This document shows positions 38,593 to 47,938 of a DNA stretch of 64,000 nucleotides, piece by piece. Position 1 is the stretch's first letter. Each line of letters opens with the position of its first letter. This DNA comes from Qipengyuania sediminis (lineage in GTDB: Bacteria; Pseudomonadota; Alphaproteobacteria; Sphingomonadales; Sphingomonadaceae), in contig NZ_CP037948.1 in assembly GCF_004358425.1 (NCBI RefSeq), positions 2,108,001 to 2,172,000 of the forward strand, read 5' to 3'. The translations under genes were made by a program, and so were the position numbers. The notes under the pieces were generated by a model. It had not been told where the DNA came from and did no database searches. It was given only the letters and a program-made list of their open reading frames with translations.

Positions 38593-40533
38593 ATGGGCAT
38601 GATCGAAAAGCTCCTGATCGCCAACCGGGGCGAGATCGCCTGCCGCATCATCCGCACCGCGCGGGCGATGGGGATCGCGACCGTTGCGGTCTACTCGGAC
38701 GCAGATGCCAAGGCGCTGCACGTCCGGCAGGCGGACGAGGCGGTGCACATCGGCCCCTCCCCCGCCGCGGAGAGCTATCTCGTCGGCGGGAAGATCATCG
38801 CCGCCGCGAAGCAGACCGGCGCCGATGCGATCCACCCCGGCTATGGCTTCTTGTCGGAAAACGCAGGCTTCGCGCGGGCGGTCATCGACGCCGGGCTGAT
38901 CTGGGTCGGCCCCAAGCCCGCCAGCATCGAGGCGATGGGGCTGAAGGATGCCGCCAAGAAGCTGATGCGCGCCGCCGGGGTGCCGGTGACGCCGGGCTAT
39001 GAGGGCGCGGACCAGTCGCTCGAGCGCCTGCAGGCCGAGGCCGAGGCGATCGACTATCCGGTGCTGATCAAGGCGGTCGCGGGCGGCGGCGGCAAGGGGA
39101 TGCGCAAGGTCGATGCCCCAAGCGACTTCGCCGCCGCGCTCGAGAGCTGCAAACGTGAAGCTCAAGCCAGCTTCAGCAATGCCGAGGTGCTGCTCGAAAA
39201 GTGGATCACCTCGCCCCGGCACATCGAGGTGCAGGTGTTCGGCGATGCCCATGGCAATGTCGTCCACCTGTTCGAACGCGATTGCTCGCTCCAGCGCCGC
39301 CACCAGAAGGTGATCGAGGAAGCCCCCGCGCCGGGCATGGACGAGGCGACCCGCGAAGCCATCTGCGCCGCCGCCGTCCGCGCCGCCCAGGCGGTCGACT
39401 ACGAGGGCGCGGGCACGATCGAATTCATCGCCGACGCCTCTGAAGGTTTGCGTGCGGATCGCATCTTCTTCATGGAGATGAACACGCGTTTGCAGGTCGA
39501 GCACCCGGTGACCGAGGAGATCACCGGCGTCGATCTGGTGGAATGGCAGTTGAGGGTCGCCAGCGGCGAGCCGATCCCCCTGCGGCAGGAAGAGCTTAGC
39601 ATCAACGGCCACGCGATCGAGGCGCGGTTGTATGCGGAGGACCCGGCAAAGGGCTTTTTGCCGAGCACGGGGCGGCTGGAACACTTGATGCTACCCGACC
39701 ACCGTATCCGCGTTGAAACCGGGGTTTACCAAGGCGCCGAAGTCTCGCCATTTTACGATCCGATGATTGCAAAGCTGATCGCTCACGGTGCTGACCGGGA
39801 CGAAGCAATCAGTGATCTTGCAGATGCGACGGCGATCACTGCGGTGTGGCCTATCAAGACAAACGCAGCCTTTCTTCTCGCCTGTCTTCGATCTCATCGA
39901 TTTGTCGAAGCGGATTTGGATACCAGTCTGATCGCTTCCGAGGGGGACGCACTGATCCCGGATGATGCGCCTCCACAAGAGGTCGTGCTTGCGGGGGCGC
40001 GGGCGATCGCCGTCGATGCGATGGGTGAAGCTGTAATGCAATTCGGCGCCGCTCTATCCGGCAAACACGAGACGCAGCAGTCACCGCTGACTGGCCTGTT
40101 CGGATTTCGCCTTAATCGTCAGCCAAACCGCACGATCCACCTTGCCGTCGACGGGGCCGCGATGAGCGTCGATGTGGACGACCCATTTAGTGAGCTCGAC
40201 GCCTGGATCGAAACGGCGGGGCCGACAATCCTCAGCGGCATCAACGATGGACGGGTGTTCGCGGTCCAGCAGAACAGACCAACGGGCACCGGCGGTCATC
40301 ATGCCCACGACGGCGATATCGTCGCGCCCATGCCGGGCAAGGTCATCGCGGTCGATGTGGCCGAGGGGCAGCGGGTTACCGCCGGGCAGCGGCTGCTGGT
40401 GCTGGAGGCGATGAAGATGGAGCATGCGCTCACCGCGCCCTTCGACGGGATCGTGACCGAGTTGTCGGTCAGCGCAGGCGGTCAGGTGCAGGTCGAGACG
40501 GTGCTGGCGGTTGTGGAGGCTAACGAGGACTGA
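38593..40533 (+). CDS. mccA: Acyl-CoA carboxylase alpha subunit (methylcrotonyl-CoA carboxylase type)
   Basis: 646 aa: biotin carboxylase domain (LIANRGEIACRIIRTARAMG; ATP-grasp AGGGGKGMR; EMNTRLQVEHPVTEEITGVD), a middle region, and a C-terminal biotinyl domain with EAMKMEH (biotin lysine about 608). GHAIEARLYAEDPAKGFLPS and TGVYQGAEVSPFYDPMIAKL resemble the methylcrotonyl-CoA enzyme of leucine breakdown more than propionyl-CoA carboxylase. No carboxyltransferase beta subunit gene lies nearby, which is unusual. Bases about 39680-40320 are clearly AT-richer than both flanks (line 39841-39900 has 32 G/C of 60; line 39301-39360 has 43 of 60), suggesting a recombined segment. The frame stays open throughout. 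Confidence 0.88.
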   Translation: MGMIEKLLIANRGEIACRIIRTARAMGIATVAVYSDADAKALHVRQADEAVHIGPSPAAESYLVGGKIIAAAKQTGADAIHPGYGFLSENAGFARAVIDAGLIWVGPKPASIEAMGLKDAAKKLMRAAGVPVTPGYEGADQSLERLQAEAEAIDYPVLIKAVAGGGGKGMRKVDAPSDFAAALESCKREAQASFSNAEVLLEKWITSPRHIEVQVFGDAHGNVVHLFERDCSLQRRHQKVIEEAPAPGMDEATREAICAAAVRAAQAVDYEGAGTIEFIADASEGLRADRIFFMEMNTRLQVEHPVTEEITGVDLVEWQLRVASGEPIPLRQEELSINGHAIEARLYAEDPAKGFLPSTGRLEHLMLPDHRIRVETGVYQGAEVSPFYDPMIAKLIAHGADRDEAISDLADATAITAVWPIKTNAAFLLACLRSHRFVEADLDTSLIASEGDALIPDDAPPQEVVLAGARAIAVDAMGEAVMQFGAALSGKHETQQSPLTGLFGFRLNRQPNRTIHLAVDGAAMSVDVDDPFSELDAWIETAGPTILSGINDGRVFAVQQNRPTGTGGHHAHDGDIVAPMPGKVIAVDVAEGQRVTAGQRLLVLEAMKMEHALTAPFDGIVTELSVSAGGQVQVETVLAVVEANED

Positions 40534-40654
40534 TCCTCCCCGGCCTGCCGGGGAGGGGGACCATGCGCCGCATGGTGGAGGGGTGCACCCTTCGGTCGCA
40601 GCAACCCCTCCACCACCCTTCGGATGGTCCCCCTCCCCAACGCGTTGGGGAGGA
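40534..40654. repeat. Long nested palindromic repeat between convergent genes
   Basis: Left arm TCCTCCCC...GGGGAGGGGGACCAT...ATGGTGGAGGGG and right arm are reverse complements over about 50 bases, apart from the small inner loops (GGCCTGCC/AACGCGTT and GCGCCGC/CCGAAGG). Each arm also folds on itself. It fills almost all of the 126-base gap between two convergent genes, so it may act as a bidirectional transcript end. This family is common in alphaproteobacterial intergenic DNA. Confidence 0.82.
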
Positions 40655-40659
40655 ATTTA

Positions 40660-41946
40660 TTAGTGATACTCCTGCATCGAGCGGAATTTGCGCTGCTCGT
40701 ATTTGCGTCGGAATAGCGTGCCGCGCTCGCTGAACAGCACCAGGAACAGCGCCAAGAGGCTGCAAACAAACAGCGCCAGCGCGAGCGGCCGGGCGCTGCC
40801 GTCGTAGGCCTGGCCAATGGTAATGCCGACGCCTGCCCCCAGCAGCATCCGCACGAAGCTCTGCGCGCTCGACGCCGCGCCCGCGGTCGCCGAGAAGGGC
40901 TGCATCGCGATCGAGCCGAAGTTCGCGCCCATGAACCCAAGCAAGCACAGGTTGGCGCTCATCAGCGGGGCGAACAGCCAAAGATTGTCGCCATCGAGGA
41001 ACGCCGCCGCGACCTGCGCCGCCGACACGCCGATGAACACCAGCAGCGCGGTATGCGATACCCGCCGCGCGCCGAAGCGCTCCACGATACGCGAATTGGC
41101 GAAGCTCGACACCGCCAGCGTCGAGGCGGTCAGCCCAAAGATCAGCGCGAAATCGTCGCCCGCGCCGAAATGCTCGCCGATCAGCTGCTGCGCCGAATTG
41201 ATATAGCCAAACATCGCCCCGAAGGTGAGCCCCGCGCCCAGCACATATCCGACCGCGCTGCGCGTGGTGAAGGTGAGAGGCAGATTTCGCGCGACGCTCC
41301 TTAGATCGAGCGGCTGCCGGTCGGCGCGCGCCAGCGTCTCGGGCAGGCGGAACCAGGCCCAGGCCGCCACCGCGGTACCCAGCACGGCCATGGTGACGAA
41401 GACGAAGCGCCAGGGCGCAACCTCGATCACCGCTTGGCCAAGGCTCGGCGCCAGAACCGGCACCACCATGAAGACGATGAAGATGGTGCTCATCAGCCGC
41501 GCCATGGCATCGCCTTCGAAACGGTCGCGGATGATCGCGCCGGGCAGCACGCCAAGTCCCGCCGAGAGCAGCCCCATCGCGATGCGCGTGCCCAGCAAGG
41601 CGTCGAAGCTCCACGCCGCCGCGCAGGCGAGCGCGGTCAGCACATAGGCGCCAAGCGCGAACAACAGCACCGGGCGGCGCCCGAAGCGATCTGCGAGCGA
41701 GCCCGGCACGAGGCAGCCGACGCCGCTGCCGATGAGATAAATCCCGATTACCAGCTGCCGCCGATTGGGATCGGTAACCCCGAAATCCGCCGCGATCGCG
41801 TCCAGTGCAGGCAGCATGGCATCGATCGCAAGCGCGCCCAGGCTCATGATCGCCGCCATAAGCGCCACGAACTCCGCGCGCTGGATCGCGCGCCGGCTGC
41901 CGTCGCTGGCGGCAATCGCGGTCGAAGGGGGGTCGGCACGGTTCAT
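40660..41946 (-). CDS. Bcr/CflA-type major facilitator drug-efflux transporter
   Basis: 428 aa, 12 predicted transmembrane helices. Typical Bcr/CflA features are MSLGALAIDAMLPALDAIAADF, LADRFGRRPVLLFALGAYVL (MFS motif A), LPGAIIRDRFEGDAMARLMS and LLGFMGANFGSIAMQPF. It is a proton-driven exporter in the inner membrane, probably of drugs or small metabolites. The start is at 41946 (MNRADPPST); the open frame extends upstream without conserved sequence. Divergent from dinB over 92 bases. Confidence 0.9.
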   Translation of the reverse strand: MNRADPPSTAIAASDGSRRAIQRAEFVALMAAIMSLGALAIDAMLPALDAIAADFGVTDPNRRQLVIGIYLIGSGVGCLVPGSLADRFGRRPVLLFALGAYVLTALACAAAWSFDALLGTRIAMGLLSAGLGVLPGAIIRDRFEGDAMARLMSTIFIVFMVVPVLAPSLGQAVIEVAPWRFVFVTMAVLGTAVAAWAWFRLPETLARADRQPLDLRSVARNLPLTFTTRSAVGYVLGAGLTFGAMFGYINSAQQLIGEHFGAGDDFALIFGLTASTLAVSSFANSRIVERFGARRVSHTALLVFIGVSAAQVAAAFLDGDNLWLFAPLMSANLCLLGFMGANFGSIAMQPFSATAGAASSAQSFVRMLLGAGVGITIGQAYDGSARPLALALFVCSLLALFLVLFSERGTLFRRKYEQRKFRSMQEYH

Positions 41947-42038
41947 GGCAGCGGCCCATGAACCCGGGGGCGGGGCAGGGGAAGACAAACCTAGCCCCGC
42001 TCGACACGAACGGAAGGGGAACTTAGTTTGCCGCTGCC

Positions 42039-43154
42039 ATGGCAAGCGCAAAGGAGGACGACGAGGACGCGCTGCGCTCACGCAAGATCATCCACGTCGA
42101 CATGGACGCCTTCTTCGCCAGCGTCGAACAGCGCGACAATCCGGAGCTCAGAGGGAAACCGGTGGCGGTCGGCGGCTCCAGCGGGCGGGGCGTGGTGGCG
42201 GCGGCAAGCTATGAGGCGCGCCGGTTCGGCGTCAGAAGCGCTATGCCCTCGGTCACGGCCAAGCGGCTGTGCCCCGATCTCATCTTCTGCAAGGGGCGTT
42301 TCGATGCCTATCGCGAGGTCAGCCAGCAGATCCGCGCCATCTTCCGTCACCATACTGATCTGGTCGAACCATTGAGCCTCGACGAGGCTTACCTCGACGT
42401 CACCGAGGACAAGCTCGGCATCGGCAGCGCGACCCGCATTGCCGAGCTGATCCGGCAGGAAATCCGCGCCAAGACCCGGCTGACCGCGAGCGCGGGGGTC
42501 AGCTACAACAAGTTCCTCGCCAAGATCGCCAGCGACCAGAACAAGCCCGATGGCCTGTGCGTGATCCGCCCGGGCGAGGGGGCGGATTTCGTCGCCGCGC
42601 TGCCGGTGCGGCGGTTCCACGGCGTCGGCCCACGCGGTGCGGAGAAGATGGCGCGGCTGGGAATCGAGACGGGCGCCGACCTTGCGTCCAAGGATATTCA
42701 ATGGCTGCGCGCGCATTTCGGCAGCTTCGCCGATTATCTTTACCGGGCGGCCCGGGGGATCGACCACAGGCCCGTCCGCTCCAGCCGCATCCGCAAGTCG
42801 GTCGGCGGCGAGCGGACCTTCAGCGAGGATGTCTCCAGCGGGCCGGCGCTGCGCGAAACGCTGGAAAGCATCATCGAGATCGTCTGGGCCTATATCGAGC
42901 GGGCCGAGGCGCGCGGACGGACGGTGACGCTGAAGCTCAAATATACCGACTTCCAGATCGCCAGCCGGGCGCGGACGGTCGATGCGGTAATCGCTGATCG
43001 CGCCGCATTCGAGGTGGTTGCACGCGGGCTGCTCGACGAGATGCTGCCCCTGCCGATGCCAATCCGCCTGATGGGGCTGAAGCTGTCGAGCCTGGAGCAC
43101 GGGAAGGCGGACTCCGCCCCCGCAAGCGAGGCGGGTCAGCTCAGCCTGCTGTAG
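42039..43154 (+). CDS. dinB: DNA polymerase IV
   Basis: 371 aa Y-family polymerase. The first catalytic motif is IIHVDMDAFFASVEQRD and the second SLDEAYLDVTED; VGGSSGRGVVAAASYEAR and GVSYNKFLAKIASDQNKPDG follow. The C-terminus ends QLSLL, a beta-clamp-binding motif. It performs error-prone translesion synthesis. The last 14 bases overlap the end of the NUDIX gene on the other strand. No clear LexA box was recognised upstream. Confidence 0.96.
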   Translation: MASAKEDDEDALRSRKIIHVDMDAFFASVEQRDNPELRGKPVAVGGSSGRGVVAAASYEARRFGVRSAMPSVTAKRLCPDLIFCKGRFDAYREVSQQIRAIFRHHTDLVEPLSLDEAYLDVTEDKLGIGSATRIAELIRQEIRAKTRLTASAGVSYNKFLAKIASDQNKPDGLCVIRPGEGADFVAALPVRRFHGVGPRGAEKMARLGIETGADLASKDIQWLRAHFGSFADYLYRAARGIDHRPVRSSRIRKSVGGERTFSEDVSSGPALRETLESIIEIVWAYIERAEARGRTVTLKLKYTDFQIASRARTVDAVIADRAAFEVVARGLLDEMLPLPMPIRLMGLKLSSLEHGKADSAPASEAGQLSLL

Positions 43155-43611
43155 GCCCCGCCGGCGCATCCCGCCACAGCGCGAGCCGTGCTTCGGTGCG
43201 CGCTGTCATCGGATGCGGCAGCGAATGCGGTGGGAAGAAGCGCGCCTCCACCACCTCGCGTCCGTCCGCGCGGGGGTGGTCTTCGGTCACACAGGCGAAG
43301 ACATGCGCGGTGTGGGGGCTGCCCGAAATCACCTCCTGCAATATTCCTACGGTTCGCACGCCGATCGCGGTGCAGCCGGTCTCCTCCACGAGCTCGCGCG
43401 CGGCGGCCTGCGCCATGCTCTCGCCGCGATGGGCACCGCCGCCCGGAAGGCTCCACCCCGCTCGGGCATAGCTGAGGCGGACCATCAGGATCCGCCCCTC
43501 GAGATCGCAGGCGATCATGCTCGCGCCTTCCAAAGGCGCTTTACGCCAGCGCCGCCAGCGATGCCGGATCGCGTGCGCGATCCGGTAGGCGAGTCGGTGA
43601 GCGCGGCTCAT
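43141..43611 (-). CDS. NUDIX hydrolase
   Basis: 156 aa. The NUDIX box is complete: it opens GGGAHRGESM and closes ARELVEETG, with the metal-binding glutamates in place. An N-terminal basic segment (RHRWRRWRK) precedes it. NUDIX enzymes split nucleoside diphosphates linked to another group; the substrate is unknown. Its start overlaps the pgl stop by 4 bases (ATGA). It is the last gene of the cys-pgl run and its 3' end overlaps dinB by 14 bases on the opposite strand. Confidence 0.9.
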   Translation of the reverse strand: MSRAHRLAYRIAHAIRHRWRRWRKAPLEGASMIACDLEGRILMVRLSYARAGWSLPGGGAHRGESMAQAAARELVEETGCTAIGVRTVGILQEVISGSPHTAHVFACVTEDHPRADGREVVEARFFPPHSLPHPMTARTEARLALWRDAPAGPTAG

Positions 43612-44246
43612 GCGAACACGGTGACGGGCTGCGTGGCGGCGCCGAGCAAACGGGCGATCGGAAGGTCGCCGCCGCCGTCACACGCCCCTTCAAGAACCGC
43701 ACGCTTTTCTTCGCCGCGCGCGACCACAAGCAGTTCCCCGCTGTTCAGGAGTGCCGGGATGGTCAGGCTGATGCGCGCGAAGGGGGCTTCGGGGGGCAGC
43801 GGGTCGGGGGTAAGCCGCACCACGGAACGCGGATCGTCGGGACGGGGACCGCTGCTCGCGAAGAGCGAGGCGACGTGCCCGTCCGCCCCCAGGCCGACCC
43901 AGGCAAGCGCGAAGCGGGGCACGGCGGCCGTCTCGTGCAAGGAGATGATTCGCGCTCCGGAACCGGCGAAAGCGGCGCGTAAGGCACCGGTGTTGGAGGC
44001 GGGGTGATCCTCGGGCACGGCGCGATCGTCGGTCGGCCAGACGGTGAGACGGCGCCAGGGGAGGGCGAGGCGAAGCAGCTCGGCGATGATGGGGAAGGGG
44101 GTGTTCCCGCCCGGCATGGCGATCACGACGGGCTCGTCGCTTCCGGCGAAACGCGCCGCCAGCCGCTCCGCAAGCCAGCGCGCGACGCCGGCATCGTCCA
44201 TACCATCCGTGATCACGAATTGTTTCACCGGGGCGATCGCTATCAC
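43608..44246 (-). CDS. pgl: 6-phosphogluconolactonase
   Basis: 212 aa SOL/DevB-type enzyme. Landmarks are VIAMPGGNTPFPI, LTVWPTDDRAVPEDHPASN and WVGLGADGHVASLFASSG, the typical active-site segments. It hydrolyses 6-phosphogluconolactone in the oxidative pentose phosphate or Entner-Doudoroff route. The start is a GTG at 44246; GTG codons at 44228 and 44216 are also possible. It follows cysQ by 28 bases and is coupled to the NUDIX gene. Its pairing with sulphate assimilation may reflect NADPH demand; that is inference. No zwf or edd is in the window. Confidence 0.88.
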   Translation of the reverse strand: MIAIAPVKQFVITDGMDDAGVARWLAERLAARFAGSDEPVVIAMPGGNTPFPIIAELLRLALPWRRLTVWPTDDRAVPEDHPASNTGALRAAFAGSGARIISLHETAAVPRFALAWVGLGADGHVASLFASSGPRPDDPRSVVRLTPDPLPPEAPFARISLTIPALLNSGELLVVARGEEKRAVLEGACDGGGDLPIARLLGAATQPVTVFA

Positions 44247-44274
44247 GCCGCCACCCGGCGCGACAGCCCCGCCC

Positions 44275-45000
44275 TCAGCGCGCGAGCAGCGCCAGCACGG
44301 ATTCGGCGAGGGCCGGATCGCAGATCAGTAGATCAGGGACCAGCGTCCCAGCGGCGTTGTAGACGAGGGGGCTGCCGTCGAGGCGCGAGCAGAAGAGACC
44401 TTGGGCCGCTGCCACCGCGACCGGGGCGCAATTGTCCCATTGGTGCTGTCCGCCTGCATGCAGGTAGATCTCCGCATCGCCGCGCACCACCGCCATCGCC
44501 TTCGCGCCTGCGCTGCCCATGGGAACGAGCTTCGCTGTCAGCGCCTGCGCGACGCACTGCGCTTCGGCGGGGGGACGGGTGCGGCTCACAACCATCCGCG
44601 GGCGGGGCGGGGCGGGGGCGCGGACAATGGGTCGATCGCTTACGAACAGCTGGCCCAGCGCGGGCAGCGCGACCGCGCCCACCGCCGCGATCCCGTCAAT
44701 CGCCAAGGCGACATGCACCGCCCAATCGGCGCGCCCTTCCGCAAATTCGCGCGTGCCGTCGAGCGGATCGATGATCCATACGCGCGATTGGCCAAGCCGC
44801 GCTGCGCTGTCGCGCTCTTCTTCTGACAGCAGTCCGTCGTCGGGCCGCAGGTCGCGCAGGGCGCTCACCAGCATGGCATTGGCTGCTTCGTCGCCGGCCT
44901 GCCCCAGCGCCTTGCCGCAATGCTGCCCCCTTGCGCGGATTGCCAGGAGGAGACGGCCCGCCTCCTCTGCAAGCTGCGCGGCGAGTTGGGCGTCCGTCAT
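44275..45000 (-). CDS. cysQ: 3'(2'),5'-bisphosphate nucleotidase
   Basis: 241 aa inositol-monophosphatase-fold enzyme. LLSEEERD and [25 protein letters not shown] are the metal-binding motifs; [18 protein letters not shown] is the third. CysQ removes the 3'-phosphate of PAP/PAPS. The start overlaps the cysNC stop by 4 bases (ATGA), and this position supports CysQ over IMPase. It acts downstream of the APS kinase made by cysNC. Confidence 0.94.
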   Translation of the reverse strand: MTDAQLAAQLAEEAGRLLLAIRARGQHCGKALGQAGDEAANAMLVSALRDLRPDDGLLSEEERDSAARLGQSRVWIIDPLDGTREFAEGRADWAVHVALAIDGIAAVGAVALPALGQLFVSDRPIVRAPAPPRPRMVVSRTRPPAEAQCVAQALTAKLVPMGSAGAKAMAVVRGDAEIYLHAGGQHQWDNCAPVAVAAAQGLFCSRLDGSPLVYNAAGTLVPDLLICDPALAESVLALLAR

Positions 45001-46937
45001 GGCAGCGGCAGGATACGGCGGATGATATGGTCCGCCGCCTCGCCCACGCTCATGGTCACGGTATCGACCACGATGTCGGGGTTCTCGGGTGCCTCATAGG
45101 GGCTGCCTATGCCGGTGAAATTGGCAAGCTCGCCCGCTCGCGCCTTGGCATAAAGCCCCTTCGCATCGCGCGCCTCGGCGACGTCCAGCGGCGTATCGAC
45201 GTGAATTTCAACGAACTCGCCCTCGGCCATCATCGCGCGCACCATCGCGCGCTCGGCGCGGAAGGGGCTGATGAAGGCGGTGAGAACGATCAGCCCCGCA
45301 TCCGCCATCAACCTCGCAACCTCGCCCACGCGGCGGATGTTTTCGATCCGGTCTGCCTCGGTAAAGCCCAGGTCCTTGTTCAGACCATGCCGCAGATTGT
45401 CGCCATCGAGCAAAAAGGTATGGCGGTTCATCAGCGCCAGCCGCTGCTCGACCGCATTGGCGATGGTCGATTTGCCCGCGCCGGAAAGCCCGGTGAACCA
45501 CAGCACCTTCGGCTGCTGATTCTTCATCGCGGCGCGCGCCCCGCGCGTGATCGCAGTCGGCTGCCAGTGCACGTTCTGGCTGCGGCGCAGGCTGAAATTG
45601 AGCATGCCCGCCGCCGCGGTCGCCCCCGTCTCCTTGTCGATCAGGATGAAGCCGCCGAGCGTGCGGCTGTGGGCATAGGGCTCGAACACGATCGGCCGGT
45701 CGGTATAGACCTCCGCCACCCCGATCGCGTTCAGCGCCAGCGTCTTGGCGGCGAGATGCTCGAGCGTATTCACGTCGATCTGATACTTGGGCGGTTGAAC
45801 CGATGCGGTAACGGTCTGGGTCGCCAGCTTCAGCCAATACCCGCGCCCGGGGCGCAGGTCCGCATCGTCCAGCCATACGAGTGTCGCTTCGAACTGGTCG
45901 GCGGTCTGCGGCGGATCGGCGGCGGCCGCGATCACGCTTCCGCGCCCGCATTCGACGTCGTCGTCGAGGGTGAGTGTGACCGATTGCCTGGCGCCTGCCT
46001 CCGGCAGCGGGCCATCCATCGTATCGATCGCTTGCACGCGGGTCATCTGGCCGCCCGGTAGCACTCGCACCTCATCGCCGGACCGCACCACCCCGCTCGC
46101 GATCAGCCCGGCGAAGCCGCGAAAGTCGGCATTGGGGCGATTGACCCATTGCACCGGCATCCGGAACGATGCCGCGTCATCGGCGTGCGGCAATGCCACC
46201 GTCTCGAGATGAGTGACGAGGCTCGGCCCCTCGTACCAGGTCATGCGCGAGGAGGGCGCAACAACATTGTCGCCATGCACGCCTGAGATGGGGATGGCGG
46301 CATAATCGGCGATCCCGATGACCTCGGCAAAGCGGGCATAGTCCGCAACGATCGCGTCGAAGACCGCCTGGTCGTAGCCGACCAAATCCATCTTGTTCAC
46401 CGCCAGCACGAAGCGGCGGATGCCGAGCAGATGGCAAAGGTAGCTGTGGCGGCGCGTCTGCTGCAGCACGCCCTTCCGCGCGTCGATCAGGATCACCGCG
46501 AGGTCGGCGGTGCTCGCGCCGGTCACCATATTGCGCGTATACTGCTCGTGCCCCGGGCAATCGGCGACGATGAACTTGCGCTTCGGGGTGGCGAAGAAGC
46601 GATAGGCGACATCGATGGTAATGCCCTGCTCGCGCTCGGCCGAGAGGCCGTCGACCAGCAGCGCGAAGTCGATCTCGGACCCGCGCGTGCCGACCCGGCG
46701 GCTGTCACTCTCCAGCACCTGGAGCTGGTCGGCAAAAACCGCCCGGCTGTCGTAGAGCATCCGCCCGATCAGCGTCGATTTGCCATCGTCCACGCTGCCG
46801 CAGGTGATGAAGCGCAGCATGTCCTGCTTATGCTGCGCTTCGAGATAGGCGCCGATGTCGGTGCCGATCAGCGGGTCGGGCGCATAGCTTGCCCGATCGG
46901 GGGCCACCGGGGGAGGATTGGGTGAGCCCTCACCCAT
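44997..46937 (-). CDS. cysNC: Bifunctional sulfate adenylyltransferase subunit 1 / adenylylsulfate kinase
   Basis: 646 aa fusion. Residues about 35-450 are a CysN GTPase like EF-Tu: P-loop GSVDDGKST at 47-55, [12 protein letters not shown], and NKMDLV. Residues about 455-640 are CysC APS kinase with GLSGAGKST near 480 and the [14 protein letters not shown] signature. CysN with CysD makes APS from sulphate; CysC makes PAPS. The fusion (also called NodQ-like) is common in alphaproteobacteria. The start overlaps the cysD stop as TGATG. Confidence 0.96.
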   Translation of the reverse strand: MGEGSPNPPPVAPDRASYAPDPLIGTDIGAYLEAQHKQDMLRFITCGSVDDGKSTLIGRMLYDSRAVFADQLQVLESDSRRVGTRGSEIDFALLVDGLSAEREQGITIDVAYRFFATPKRKFIVADCPGHEQYTRNMVTGASTADLAVILIDARKGVLQQTRRHSYLCHLLGIRRFVLAVNKMDLVGYDQAVFDAIVADYARFAEVIGIADYAAIPISGVHGDNVVAPSSRMTWYEGPSLVTHLETVALPHADDAASFRMPVQWVNRPNADFRGFAGLIASGVVRSGDEVRVLPGGQMTRVQAIDTMDGPLPEAGARQSVTLTLDDDVECGRGSVIAAAADPPQTADQFEATLVWLDDADLRPGRGYWLKLATQTVTASVQPPKYQIDVNTLEHLAAKTLALNAIGVAEVYTDRPIVFEPYAHSRTLGGFILIDKETGATAAAGMLNFSLRRSQNVHWQPTAITRGARAAMKNQQPKVLWFTGLSGAGKSTIANAVEQRLALMNRHTFLLDGDNLRHGLNKDLGFTEADRIENIRRVGEVARLMADAGLIVLTAFISPFRAERAMVRAMMAEGEFVEIHVDTPLDVAEARDAKGLYAKARAGELANFTGIGSPYEAPENPDIVVDTVTMSVGEAADHIIRRILPLP

Positions 46938-47842
46938 CAGAAGTACCCCTCCTGCTTCTTGCGCTCCATCCCCGCGCCGCCGTCGTCCTTGTCGATCGCG
47001 CGGCCTTGGCGTTCGCTGGTGGTTGTGAGCAGGGTCTCGCGGATCACTTCCTTCAGCGTTTCCGCCTGGCTCTCCACCGCGCCGCTCAGCGGATAGCAGC
47101 CGAGCGTGCGGAAGCGCACCTTGCGCATTTCCGGCACCTCGCCGCGGCGTAGCCGGAAGCGATCGTCATCCACCATCAGCAGCAGCCCATCACGCTCGAC
47201 CACGGGTCGCGGGGCGGCGAAATAGAGCGGCACGATCTCGATCCCCTCGCGCGCGACATACTGCCACACGTCGAGTTCGGTCCAATTAGAGAGCGGAAAG
47301 ACGCGTAAGGATCCGCCCGGACCGAGGCGCGCGTTGTAAAGGTTCCAGAGTTCGGGACGCTGGCGCTTGGGGTCCCAGCCGTGATGGGCGCTGCGCACCG
47401 AAATGACTCGCTCCTTGGCGCGAGCCTTCTCCTCGTCGCGCCGCGCGCCGCCGAAGGCCGCATCGAAGCGCCCGGCATCGAGCGCTTGGCGCAGCCCTTG
47501 CGTCTTCCACATATCGGTATGGACCGCGCCGTGGTCGAAGGGGTTTATACCGCGTGCCAGAGCCTCGGGATTGCGATGGACGATGAGTTCCATACCCGCC
47601 TCGCGCGCCACGCGGTCGCGCAAGGCGTACATGGCGCGGAACTTCCACGTCGTGTCGACGTGCAGCAGCGGGAAGGGCGGCGGGGCGGGGTGGAAGGCCT
47701 TGCGGGCGAGGTGCAGCATGACCGCGCTGTCCTTGCCCACCGAATAGAGCATCACCGGGCGCGCCGTCTCGGCAACGACCTCGCGCAGGATATGGATCGC
47801 TTCCGCCTCGAGGCGCTGGAGATGGGTTAGGGCAGCGGTCAT
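46937..47842 (-). CDS. cysD: Sulfate adenylyltransferase subunit 2
   Basis: 301 aa. The PP-loop motif is [56 protein letters not shown] and the C-terminal [10 protein letters not shown] ending are typical. It binds ATP and sulphate, with GTP hydrolysis by CysN driving APS formation. The start at 47842 ([12 protein letters not shown]) fits the family; the frame runs 14 codons further up. First gene of the tightly coupled cys run. Confidence 0.96.
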   Translation of the reverse strand: MTAALTHLQRLEAEAIHILREVVAETARPVMLYSVGKDSAVMLHLARKAFHPAPPPFPLLHVDTTWKFRAMYALRDRVAREAGMELIVHRNPEALARGINPFDHGAVHTDMWKTQGLRQALDAGRFDAAFGGARRDEEKARAKERVISVRSAHHGWDPKRQRPELWNLYNARLGPGGSLRVFPLSNWTELDVWQYVAREGIEIVPLYFAAPRPVVERDGLLLMVDDDRFRLRRGEVPEMRKVRFRTLGCYPLSGAVESQAETLKEVIRETLLTTTSERQGRAIDKDDGGAGMERKKQEGYF

Positions 47843-47897
47843 GTGAAGCGCGGCGTAGCGGACGAGGCCCGCCTTGCCCCACATATTTCGCGTTTCG

Positions 47898-47930
47898 CAG
47901 CCCCAAGCCGGGCTAGCCCGACGGGGGCTG
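47898..47930 (-). terminator. Nested hairpin after the large TonB receptor
   Basis: Outer stem CAGCCCC/GGGGCTG and inner stem CGGGC/GCCCG lie 9 bases past the receptor stop on the minus strand. There is no T-run, but the hairpin separates the receptor transcript from cysD. Confidence 0.55.
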
Positions 47931-47938
47931 CGGTACGG

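Noticed and set aside
37255..39684. 809-codon minus-strand frame across crtB and the carboxylase gene
   Set aside because: Antisense shadow spanning two well-supported genes and an intergenic repeat.
42000..42038. LexA box sought upstream of dinB
   Set aside because: No GTTC-N7-GTTC-type alphaproteobacterial SOS box could be recognised by eye in the gap.
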